Below are positions 1 through 8,687 of a DNA stretch of 64,000 bases, piece by piece (the first letter of the stretch is position 1; each line of letters opens with the position of its first letter). The stretch covers positions 2,542,001-2,606,000 of the forward strand of contig JAPYXD010000716.1 of assembly GCA_030998225.1 (NCBI GenBank), written 5' to 3'. Made by a program: the position numbers and the translations under genes. Origin of the DNA: Diplolepis rosae. Lineage: Eukaryota; Arthropoda; Insecta; Hymenoptera; Diplolepididae. The notes under the pieces were generated by a model, which made no database searches, was not told the DNA's origin, and was given only the letters and a program-made list of their open reading frames with translations.

Positions 1-154
1 AAAATATTCCTCAACTACTTTTTATGGTCGAATTCAAAGAATTGTTAACGCGTTAGTATACATACAAAAAGTAGTCACAGCGACTAAATACAAATATCAA
101 TGGTGACTGAAAATATCCCATTAAGGCCATAATTAATTCCTTGAAACTTTATAG

Positions 155-414
155 AATTCTCATCATCACATCTGCAAAGTAAAATGAAACATGGAATGTC
201 TGTGGAGGAAGATATACGAACATTTTTAGGTTCTGTAAGAATTCATGATGCCCAAGCATGCACTGCAACTACAATTTCCAAAAATATGTTTTTGTGTACG
301 GATTATTGTACACGTTATATTCGTGATGACGATGGCGATAACTACAGAGGAATTCACGTTCACCCTATAGATGATTGTGCGAGAGGGCTACACGGCTATC
401 CGGTTATACACACA
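155..414 (+). pseudogene. Serine-protease-homologue exon 2 fragment (SPH-B), cut at its 3' side
   Basis: After the acceptor TTTATAG the open frame reads FSSSHLQSK, then CTATTISKNMFLCTDYC, and ends near HGYPVIHT. The complete SPH at 10229-14367 reads FSSSQLESK, then CNAFAVSENILLSAGRC, and YGYPIIWS at the same places, so this is a paralogous exon 2 in the same phase (1). CTDYC sits where active chymotrypsin-fold proteases have AAHC, so catalytic His is Tyr. The frame breaks at a T-run (415-425), the 3' tail of a retroelement on the other strand. No exon 3 or 4 is found downstream on this strand. A signal exon, if any on this strand, lies outside the window. I call it a gene remnant; an inactive paralogue broken by insertion is the simplest reading. 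Confidence 0.72.
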
Positions 415-940
415 TTTTTTTTTTTGAGGAAGGAAGAAATGCTTTATGCACCGTCAAGGGAACTCCGTGCCCCCCTGGCATGTGGGACTCTGCTGCTCGC
501 GCAGCCCTACCCACTAAAACTCCCTCCCTGTCTCTAGGCCGTGGAATCCCACCCCGGAACCGCCGTTAGGCATTACTTCAAGGTGGGGGCCATCTTGAGG
601 CGATGTTAACCTCTCCTCCGTGCTTCTTCGTCTATTTTCCTGGACTTGCACCTCCAGATCTCTTCTCCATGGCGGCCCTCCTAAGGCTTCCTGTTGGGGG
701 CTGCCTCCCGAAAGGCGGCACAGCGCATAGTCCCCGGTATATGATCATTCTGGGGCTTTTCTTCCATTGCGGTACAGAGGTAGCACCGCGGTTGCCTTGT
801 GCAGGACCCCGCACCTACTTCGGTCTGGTCCACGACAGTCCACTGCTATGTGGCCAAAGCCAAGGCAGCGATAGCACCGGTTAATCTCCTTCTTCCTGCG
901 AACCCTGCATGATACCCACCCAATATTATTAACATGGAGG
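415..940 (-). mobile_element. R1-clade-like non-LTR retrotransposon remnant (gag zinc knuckles joined to 3' tail)
   Basis: On the minus strand about 935-840 encodes GWVSCRVRRKKEINRCYRC and then a CCHC zinc knuckle (CYRCLGFGHIAVDC), followed by RGPDRSRC. This is the nucleic-acid-binding end of ORF1 (gag) in R1/Jockey-type elements. The second knuckle region is reached only by changing frame: PRCYLC followed by DHIPGT, then a conserved Cys and FREA. No ORF2 (endonuclease or reverse transcriptase) follows. Instead a GC-rich untranslated stretch ends in an A-run, seen as T at 415-425. The copy is 5' truncated, internally deleted and frameshifted, so it is dead. GC content is clearly above that of the surroundings. 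Confidence 0.78.
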
Positions 941-1138
941 GATAGCAACTAACAATTCGAAGCACGTGCAAAAAACTGGATGGAAAAATATGAAATAAGA
1001 ATCGTTGTGGTGGGTATATCTCAATCCATTGATATTCTATAAAGTTTGAAGGAATTAATTATGATATAGCAATCAATGATTAAAGGACAAAAAAGTTTGT
1101 CATAAAATAATCAATCAAGCAATCTGCATTCCCTTGTA

Positions 1139-1328
1139 GAAAAAAATAATTGGACCCGATTGGGACCGATTGATCCGATTGACCCCATTTCAAAAACATC
1201 ATTGAAACCGATTTATTAATCGGATTCAAAATGATCTCGCCTGATTGAATCCGATTAATAAATCGATTTCAATGATATGTTTGAAATGGGGTCAATCGGT
1301 CCCAATCGGGTCCAATTATTTTTTTTTA
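1139..1328. repeat. Fold-back element with CCGATTGA-rich arms
   Basis: Arms of about 85 bp (1139-1228 and about 1244-1328) are inverted copies separated by a loop of about 15 bp. Each arm repeats degenerate CCGATT units (GGACCGATTGATCCGATTG). The element ends in A and T runs. The motif resembles the AATCCGA units of the larger fold-back at 49.2-49.7 kb. Confidence 0.85.
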
Positions 1329-1427
1329 CAAGGGTTAACATGACAGATCTTGCTAGATTACAAAAAAAATTACATGGGCCAAAGAAATATTGATTACTTG
1401 GTTACGTAGCCCACCTAGGACATGGCC

Positions 1428-1770
1428 TTAAAGCCATAGGACTACCTGATCACATGACTAGATTCCTACTTTACCGGCATTTCAGTTAATGTGACCCTTT
1501 TTTTATATGAAATAAGATAGGTAACTGAAAATTTGTAGGATTATATAAAATTCACTAACATAGATCTTTTTGGTCATAAATTTTGGTATTTATGTTAAAA
1601 GTTAGCTTTGAAAAACAGCAATTTTATAATTATAGACATTTATGAGCAGACAGGTCTGTCTCAAATTTTAATCTTGTTATCTCATTTCTATCAAAAAGTG
1701 GGTTACACAAATTAAAAATGCTGGTAAGGTAAGAATCTAGTCGCGTGGTCCGGTTGGTCTATAGCCTTAA
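1428..1770. mobile_element. TTAA-flanked MITE, family M1, copy 1
   Basis: TTAA at 1428-1431 and 1767-1770 bounds an element with inverted ends. The left end reads GCCATAGGACTACCTGATCA and the right end is its near complement (GGTCCGGTTGGTCTATAGCC). Related copies lie at 13841, 18096 and 41758. TTAA flanks are typical of piggyBac- and Kolobok-type transposition. No coding capacity is seen. Confidence 0.72.
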
Positions 1771-2590
1771 GGGGGTAGACCTGTGTGTCACTTTCGAGAA
1801 ATCGATCTTTTTTTATTGCTTGTTTCTAATCTAAAACATGTTAAAAAGACTTTTCTAAAAGGGTTTGTTCGAAACCAGCTTAGTTTTTGAGCTGCAGGAC
1901 CTAAAGGCTCCTGCGGTCGGTTGATCAAAACAATGATTCATCCCGTTTTCAAACTTTGAGCTCGTTTTTCTCAAAACCGTGTTTTTCAAGTTGGTCTGCA
2001 GGATTGCGGAAAATCTATTCAATCGATTCGGGTCAAATTTTGTGTAATTAATTTTTATGTATAATGCGAGGTACGAACGTAGGAATTTCTATAAAAAAAA
2101 ATTTTTTCCCATTTTTTACGGCTCATTACGCTCGAAAAAAGAGGGAAAAACGAAATTTTTTTTTGCAAAGTGCGTCATTTTGTCAATTTTCCAAAATTTA
2201 CTAAATCCCACGTCAGTACCTCGGCAACTTAATCACGAATAACGAAGTATTTTCGTTTTTCGTTTTAGAAGACAGATGCGTACTGTATCTTGCACACCGA
2301 TTGGGTCTGCCATTTTGAGAAGGTCTCATTCCCGCTTCGATCATTTATTTACTTATTTAATAACACCTTTGAAACAATTAATGTAAAATATTTAAGAATA
2401 AAGCGAGAAAATCGCGAAGGAATAATTAAAAAATCCTAATTACTTTACCTACACGTTGATCCTAAAAAAGCGCTCTAAAATCGCTCTTGACACAGGTCTA
2501 CCCCTTTAAGAAAACCATAATTAAAGCGTTATTGTGGCCTTTTTACTTGGTCATAGTAACCAGAATAGCAGATGATTTTCCAAAAAATTA
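1771..2590. other. AT-rich intergenic stretch with no recognisable gene
   Basis: No coding similarity and no clean inverted repeat was seen. An open frame near 2057-2242 is low-complexity Lys/Phe and is not credible as a gene. CGAAA-rich and TTTTT-rich tracts dominate. Confidence 0.5.
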
Positions 2591-2593
2591 ATA

Positions 2594-2700
2594 TCCTGTG
2601 TAGCTCAGTGGTTAGAGCAGTCGACCGACAATCGAAAGACCTGGGCTCGAATCCCAGCGCAGTCGAAAGCGTCTTTTTTCCCACAGAAAGATTTCAAATT
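2594..2700 (+). mobile_element. tRNA-derived SINE-like element, copy 1
   Basis: A perfect A-box (TAGCTCAGTGG, 2601-2611) and a near-perfect B-box (GGCTCGAATCC, 2644-2654) sit in a tRNA-like cloverleaf. The D stem is GCTC/GAGC and the T stem CTGGG/CCCAG. The acceptor stem pairs at only about five of seven positions. The anticodon loop CCGACAA lacks U33, so a working tRNA is unlikely. The tail downstream (AAGCGTCTTTTTTCCCACAG) recurs after the B-box in a second partial copy at 52173-52252, which makes this a dispersed SINE rather than a lone pseudo-tRNA. Confidence 0.7.
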
Positions 2701-3560
2701 CTTTAAAATTTATATATAATACTTCTATAGATTTGTCCTCCATACTGGCTGTGTCTCAACACTCACGCGCTTGCACTGCAGTACTCAATGTTGATTTCCA
2801 AAAAAGGGGGGAAAAAGTGGGTGCTCCGAAATCATTATCACATTCTCAATACTTTTTTCCACATAAAACAAGTGCAAACAGCATGAGATCTCGGGGGATC
2901 ACAACTATTTCGATGCACATGCCCATGTTTTGTGTGAAAACAGGGATTGGTACTATAGCTCTATTAATATATATATTACATTAAAATAATATATCAAGAA
3001 GTCACTTCAATAAATATGTAAATACTGTATACACCTACAAGAACACCCTCCAATTCATGCAATTGCTTTTCAACTATTATTCGCAGAAATATTACTATTT
3101 ACAAGTATGATACAACTCTATAATATCAAAGTAAATTGATCAACTTTTCCTTGCTCTTTCATATAAAAGTATTCGTTCCTGCTGTATTTCTGTCACTTTC
3201 TGATTTTACCCCGCCAACGTAGCATAAACTTTGCATGTTTATGACTTAAATTTGTCACAATCAAAAGTATAAAATAGAAAAACGAGGACATAATTGTCAA
3301 TCAGAACAATTTCGAGAATTCTGAAACTGTTTTCATTGCATTTTCATCCATCCAATGATGGCTATTATGATGATTATTACTAGTTATTACTCTGGTCCAT
3401 GGCTTTGATTGATACTTAGAGATAACCAAAAATATTGCAAGGTAAATTCCAAACTCAAAGATTTTTTCAAACTGATTTTTATTAATTCTCTCCAATGTCA
3501 ATTGGACTGAGAAAATCGGTTGATTGTCCCTCCAATTTGTCGGTTGGCACAAAAAACGAC

Positions 3561-4047
3561 TTGCTCTCTGACCTCGCATTATTATGGCTAAGAACGATAA
3601 AAAAAAAAACATTTAAAACATTGCAATTATGATTCTGCGATCAAATTTGAATTAGCAGGTGTAGGAATAAATACAAAAATTTTATTATTCAGAGATACAA
3701 ACTAGAAAAATATCGTATACCTGTCATTGAAGGCAGTGCAGTGGTTCACAATTGGCGGAACGTCTCCATCGTGAAGGTTTACTATGGGTGGAGACGTTCC
3801 GCAAATGGTGAACCACTGCACTGCCTTCAATGACAGGTACATGATGTTTTCCTAGTTTTTATCGCTGAAAAATAAAATAATTGTATTTATTCCTTCGCCT
3901 TCTATTCCAAATTTTGCCATGGAATTATAATTGCAATCTTTTAAATGTTTTTTTATCGTTCTTAGCTATAATAATGCGAGGTCAGAGAACAGTCAGAGAA
4001 CGGTCAGAGTATTCTATGACCGTTCTCTCAACCGGGTCCGCTAGGGA
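3561..4047. mobile_element. Palindromic MITE, family M2 (CCCTAGCGGACC ends), copy A
   Basis: The core at 3721-3838 is a near-perfect palindrome built on TGTCATTGAAGGCAGTGCAG and GGCGGAACGTCTCCA. The outer arms carry repeated CAGAGAACGGT units and the right end is GGGTCCGCTAGGGA. The left end is truncated. Sister copies lie at 11991, 12768 and 13391. Copy A directly abuts a half copy of another MITE (4048-4159), as if it had inserted into it. Confidence 0.82.
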
Positions 4048-4159
4048 TGAAAAATAAAAAATGGAAATATTTTTAAATTATGGTACATTTAAGGGGTATG
4101 GTACACGAGGGATGGTACATGGTACGATTACATAATTATGGTATGGTCTGGCAACGCTG
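4048..4159. mobile_element. Half copy of MITE family M3 (AGCGTTGCCAGAC ends)
   Basis: This is the reverse complement of about 10967-11090. It ends in the terminal repeat GTCTGGCAACGCTG and carries several GGTACATGGTAC-type short palindromes. The other half is missing next to MITE M2 copy A, so M2 probably inserted into it. Confidence 0.72.
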
Positions 4160-5317
4160 GATATATCTAAATATTACCATGAAATAAAAAATTTCTTTTT
4201 ACTTTAAAGTAGTACTGTCGTAAATGTAAATACCGTTCAGATATTGATAAAATTGAAATCACTGGTGAACATTAAGCCAGAAATGACTCAATTAAATTTT
4301 TGAGGACCTAGGGTACACTGGGGGGGAGTAATTAGTAATTGCATTTTGAGACGATTAACACCTAACTTTATGGGAAACCGAGTTCATTTACAAATCCAGC
4401 CATAACTACCGTTCAGATTTCAATGAAAATGACTGATGCATTGATTGATAATATAAGCATCATTTTGCAAGTTAAAACATCTCAATTAAATAAGTGTAAG
4501 CGTAGCAAAATCCAATTAAGTAAGCAAAAATATAATTTTTCTCCAGTAACCGACGGCGATTAAATATATGTGGCAACGTCGCAGAATAAGTGAAAGCAGG
4601 CGCCATTCACGTATCGTAAAAAGTTATCTGCTATACACACATGTATAGTTGCTTTCTTATGCGACGTTGACAAATTTAGATACTACGTGAAGCAAATGAG
4701 AAAAAGTACTCATTTGATTAGCTGCGTACCGACAGTACTACCTTAAGAACACCGAACGATGTGTTGATTTAAGAAATGCTCTAAAAAAAGTATCATTTAA
4801 AAAATTTGAAGTCCTATGTAAATTTTCATGCCATGTCAGTAAATTTAATCATCAGTAATATTTCCGGTTATTCAGAAATCTTATTTTTTATCTTGGTAAT
4901 AACATTTTCTGAAAGTTCATTATTTAGAGTCAATACAATTAAAACTTGTCATCGTTATTAAACATGTCACAATATAATTTTTGCTCTCGATTATATTACT
5001 CGGGTAATATGACACATATGAAACGACAAAAACATTACTGTTTACGATTGTGACATGAAAAAATGGTATACAAACACTCGTTAAAAATCGGCCCTTCCCG
5101 TGTAGCATACGATACTTGTTTTTTGATTTTAATCAAATTTCCACGTTGTTTATAAGTGAAACGGAGTGCAAACACGCCTATTCCTGAGCAATGACATGTG
5201 AGCATGCGCAGTTGAGCATGTGTGCATGGAGCTTCTTCATTACTCTCGAAGAAGTTAATGAAAAACTACAGCGCATGCGTGAGCAACTTCGAATTCGAAT
5301 AAAAATATTAGAGCACA
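4160..5317. other. Intergenic, no gene; one small inverted repeat
   Basis: Apart from a short hairpin-flanked segment (GGCAACGTCGCAGAATAAG at 4572-4590 against CTTATGCGACGTTGAC at 4656-4671) I see no gene or RNA. The 62-residue minus-strand frame near 4920-5108 has no recognisable family signature. Confidence 0.5.
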
Positions 5318-5419
5318 GGAAACCATATGGGAAACTACATAGAATCTTACTCGAATTACTATGTGGTTTCCCACATGGTTTCTTATGTAGTTTTTTATAT
5401 AGTTTGCCGCATGGTTTTC
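5318..5419. repeat. Short fold-back with repeated ATGTGGTTTCC-type units
   Basis: The arms 5318-5342 and 5359-5382 are inverted copies (GAAACCATATGGGAAACTAC). The right arm continues as two more degenerate direct repeats of about 20 bp, TTATGTAGTTT and GCATGGTTTTC. It is a small version of the motif-array fold-backs elsewhere in the window. Confidence 0.7.
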
Positions 5420-5770
5420 AATCTAATTTCCAAAATACATTAAAGACTCATAATTGGGGGACTAGGTTTAGGAACTTTCTAATAATAGTTTTGATGGTGC
5501 GGTGCTTTGGGTTCGAAAGAGTGGCGACTTAAAGTCGTTAAGTGCTGTAAGATGAAAAGGTGGCAGCACCACTTCATCGTGTTCGCTTTAACTCTCTCCC
5601 ATGACTGAAATAGTTCCTACGGCCCTGATTATTTTGATTTAAGGATTACCTGAGTTCAAGGAGGCAACACCCGAAATGAGCCTAATTATGAGTCTTTAGT
5701 GCATGCTTACAAAGAGACAGATTTTTTATAAACGTAAAGTCAAAAAATTCATAAGAGCCCATAAAGTATG

Positions 5771-6068
5771 CACTGTTAAAAATCTTATTAATTTTAATAG
5801 ACTTTAATATACAAAAGGTAAATTAAAATTAATAGATTTTTATATAATGAAAAAGTAATATACAATCATATCAAATTTAATTTAATAACTTTTCAATCAA
5901 AATATATTATAATTATCAAAGATTATTAAAATATATACACATGTGTATTAAATTTTAAATAAAAGTTTGTTTTTTTTTAGATTAGAGTATTTTGAATTTA
6001 ATTTAAGTTACTAACAAAAATTTCCGTTACATGTATTGGAAGTTTAATACAGAAATTTCTAGCAGTGT
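5771..6068. mobile_element. MITE-like element with CACTG ends
   Basis: The left end CACTGTTAAAAAT and the right end, which reads CACACTGCTAGAAATTTCTG on the opposite strand, form imperfect terminal inverted repeats around an AT-rich interior without coding capacity. CACTG-type termini are common in hAT-like MITEs. No autonomous partner is in the window. Confidence 0.5.
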
Positions 6069-6226
6069 GAAAATTCCCATATGGAACATACCCTACATAT
6101 TATCCTTTATTATTTTCTGTATCAGAAATTTTTTTGTGTACAAGATATATTTTGCAATGAAATGAAATATACTAATGCTAACCAACTTTAGAAATATAAA
6201 AAAAGTTAATTTCTTCAGATATTCAC

Positions 6227-6284
6227 CTCTAGCATCAGCGATGGTTATAAAGATGAAAATTAGGTAGAAAAATGGAATCTTCAT
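6227..6284 (-). pseudogene. Orphan signal-peptide exon of an SPH paralogue (SPH-C)
   Basis: The exon encodes MKIPFFYLIFIFITIADAR and then a phase-1 donor (G|GTGAATATC). The complete SPH gene has an exon 1 of the same design: MSFKWKITIMYLIFVFIIGV, with a phase-1 donor G|GTGAATATC at its end. Both have a TATA box some 35-50 bp upstream of the ATG; here GTATATAAG lies near 6333-6341. No in-frame exon 2 was found downstream on the minus strand (6226 to 1). The nearest exon 2 lies on the opposite strand at 155-414. It may be the first exon of a gene broken by rearrangement, or the remaining exons may lie beyond position 1. Confidence 0.6.
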
Positions 6285-6332
6285 TTTCACTTATTTTTTA
6301 GTAACTAATGTCTTACATTTCGCATGTCAAGT

Positions 6333-6342
6333 TCTTATATAC
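6333..6342 (-). promoter_or_regulatory. TATA box of the orphan SPH signal exon
   Basis: Minus-strand GTATATAAG lies about 50 bp upstream of the ATG at 6284. This matches the arrangement of the intact SPH gene, where ACTATATACT at 14401-14410 lies about 35 bp upstream of its ATG. Confidence 0.5.
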
Positions 6343-6411
6343 TTTTTTGTAAATATCCTCAATGACAAATTTTTATCTAACCTTCCTCGTCGGTATGGGG
6401 ATTGAAAGGCT

Positions 6412-6865
6412 ATGCTGTAAAAAATATCGGTAAATTTTCCTACTACGTATTAGGAAATTTTTCCTGAATCCTTAGGAAGCATTGATTTTTCTAGATTGAG
6501 TGGAAATATACTTCATAGATTTGAGGAAAATTGACCGAATTTTCGGACTTATTTCCAAACTATCGGAAAATATATCAAAAAGGTGAGAACATTTCACAAA
6601 TTTCCTAAGTTGTAGGAAATTTTTCCCATGAAAAGCGGAAATTATTCCACAAAAACGGAAATTTGTTCACTTTTTTGGGTCTTTTTTTACTTAAATTATG
6701 AAATATATCATTTTTTTCTAATAAACTGGATATTTCTCCGAACAAACAGTAGGAACTATTTTCAGTTCTATGTCGGAAACATTTCCGACTATATCTTTGT
6801 TAAAATTTACGACCCATTTGTATTTTAAGCTGTCCGACTAATTTTGGAAAATTTTTTTACAGTGT
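6412..6865. mobile_element. MITE-like element with CTGTAAAAAA ends and GGAAATTTTCC half-sites
   Basis: The termini GCTGTAAAAAATAT and TTTTTTTACAGTG are inverted. Between them GGAAATTT and AAATTTCC units recur many times in both orientations, for example near 6460, 6625, 6655 and 6780. This gives a degenerate motif-array interior. There is no coding content. Confidence 0.55.
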
Positions 6866-7237
6866 ATATAATTTCGAAACTTTACTGAATTTTTTTAAAT
6901 TTATTTTAAAATTACAAAACTGTAATAGAAATTTTTCAAAGTTTATTTTGGATTAAGTTACGAAACTGTTAAAGAATTTTCAGTTTACGTATAACTGTAC
7001 AAATCTTCACGTATATGAAATATAAAATTTCTTCTGTTCAAGTCTCAAAATTTTCAGATACAAGTATCGAAATATATAGTAATTTGTAACTGAAAATTGA
7101 AATATTTCCTCTTAAATTTATTAAAAGGTAACTGAATTTTCTTAAATTGATCTTAATTTTACGAAATTGTAACTGGGTTATATAAAGCTCTGGTAACGTA
7201 TTTCGGAAAATTCTAGCATTAATTTCTAACAGTAGAC

Positions 7238-7297
7238 TCAAGGCCGTATTTAGGTTGGTTGAGGCCTCTCTGGCCTCGTCCTAAATCGGCCCTGAGT
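7238..7297. repeat. Small inverted repeat around TGAGGCC/GGCCTC
   Basis: AAGGCCGTATTTAGG is matched in inverse orientation by CCTAAATCGGCC about 30 bp later, with TGAGGCC and GGCCTC between. The region from about 7300 to 7975 is otherwise plain AT-rich DNA. Confidence 0.45.
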
Positions 7298-7979
7298 AAA
7301 CTAAAACACTGTATAATATCGATATATTTATACGTAAGAAAATGAAATATTTTTAGCGAAAAAAATATTGGATTCAGTGCTTACCAATATTTTTTTTCAT
7401 AAGAATGTTCCAAAATAATTCCAATGCATATTATATAACTTATTTGGCACTTATAAACCTTATTCTTTGACCTTATTCAGCTGTTTCCGTGTGCAGTGTT
7501 GCCACAGGTAATGAGATTAAGTAGGTGCAATCGAAATGTATTAAAATTCAAGCAAATTACAATTTTTGAATGAGAAATACTTTGAAACTAGAGGTGTGCA
7601 AAAAGATTCGATTCGATTTTTGATCCGATATTGGCCTCCGTCGAATCAATTTTAATACACATTCCTTTAAATGATATGTATTAATCGCATAAGACAAAAA
7701 AAATTTCTTTAGACTCACGATTCCGATATGATAAACTATTTATTAATTATAACTTGAAAAAATTATTTACCAACTATTTTAAATTTAATATTATATTTAA
7801 TAAAATGAATAATTATATATTTTTAAAAACTTAGTTAAAATTATATAACATTAATGTGTCAAATTAAAATAATTAATTTAATTAATATTTTTTTATTCCT
7901 CAAATATGACGATATAAAATTAAAATGCAATTATTCAATGTTATATTGTGTAATGTGTGATTAAAAATTGCAAACTATA

Positions 7980-8178
7980 CTGGTCAAGGCGCGAGGTTTT
8001 AAAAATGAAAACTGTGATTACGCCCTAAAAAGATTCATAGTATAAGAGATCTAGATTTTTTGGTTTTTAAGTATTGAAAATTTATATTTAAGAATTTTGA
8101 AGAAAAATGCACGTAAGCCCTCATTTTCGCCGCCCTGGGCAGCTGCCCATGTTGCCCTTGTGTAAATCCACCCCTGCT
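7980..8178. repeat. Dispersed repeat M7, copy 1
   Basis: GTCAAGGCGCGAGG is followed by about 150 bp that recurs at about 42372-42510 with the same order of words (GATTTTTTGGTTTTT, then TTATATTTAAGAATTTTGAA). It ends in a GC-rich tail with GCCGCCCTGGGCAG and GGATTTACAC read on the opposite strand. No coding capacity is visible. Confidence 0.65.
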
Positions 8179-8244
8179 TATAATGTTCTCGAGACTTTTA
8201 ATTTGGACAATAAGTACCTTAGAGATCCCGCCATTTCCTCATAA

Positions 8245-8687
8245 GGGGCAAAATTCGTCAAGTGTACCCGCCTAAAAACTTTTTGTCTTCGATTTCCCTG
8301 AAAGTCCGCGAAATTATTGTCCTAGTGAACCTCTTTTAATTCCCCTAAGAGAACGTCTCTAGTACGACGGGTTGTCAGTATACAGGGGCTCGAATTTTCA
8401 ACCTTTTACCGCGCACGCTGATACTCAATTAACCATAACTTCTACAAAAGTTATCCAAATTAATTTTTTTATGGAAGTCTTAGAAATGTTTTTTCATTAG
8501 CTTTACGCTGAAGGCAAAGGTTTTAGATAAAAAAAATTATTTGAGCTTCATTTTTTAATTTTAAACATATTTTTGAGTTTTTCTCCAAGTGCGGCCGCTA
8601 ATTTTTTTTCCAAAATTATGTTTAAAAAAAAACTTGACTTTTTCCCTTTAAAATTTTTAGGCGGGTACACTTGACGAATTTTTCCCC
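8245..8687. mobile_element. Element with 34 bp terminal inverted repeats (GTACCCGCC family)
   Basis: GGGGCAAAATTCGTCAAGTG plus TACCCGCCTAAAAA at 8245-8278 is matched in inverse orientation at 8654-8687. The interior (about 375 bp) is non-coding. The right end coincides with the left end of the large GAACGTTC fold-back, so the two are adjacent or nested. Confidence 0.8.

Larger units (their letters stand above)
129..1062. repeat. Inverted repeat flanking the broken SPH exon and retroelement
   Basis: About 30 bp at 129-157 is repeated in inverse orientation at 1034-1062. It includes the pyrimidine tract and the TATAG splice acceptor in front of the serine-protease-like exon. The two arms enclose that exon fragment and an R1-like retroelement remnant. 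What created the inverted copy is not visible; recombination between the arms could flip the segment. Confidence 0.6.

Noticed and set aside
184..537. A complete 117-aa gene starting at ATG 184
   Set aside because: The exon really begins at an acceptor at 154/155 upstream of that ATG, and residues after about 414 are translated retroelement tail.
2594..2666. A functional tRNA gene
   Set aside because: The acceptor stem is mismatched at two or more pairs, the anticodon loop lacks U33, and a SINE-type tail is shared with another locus.
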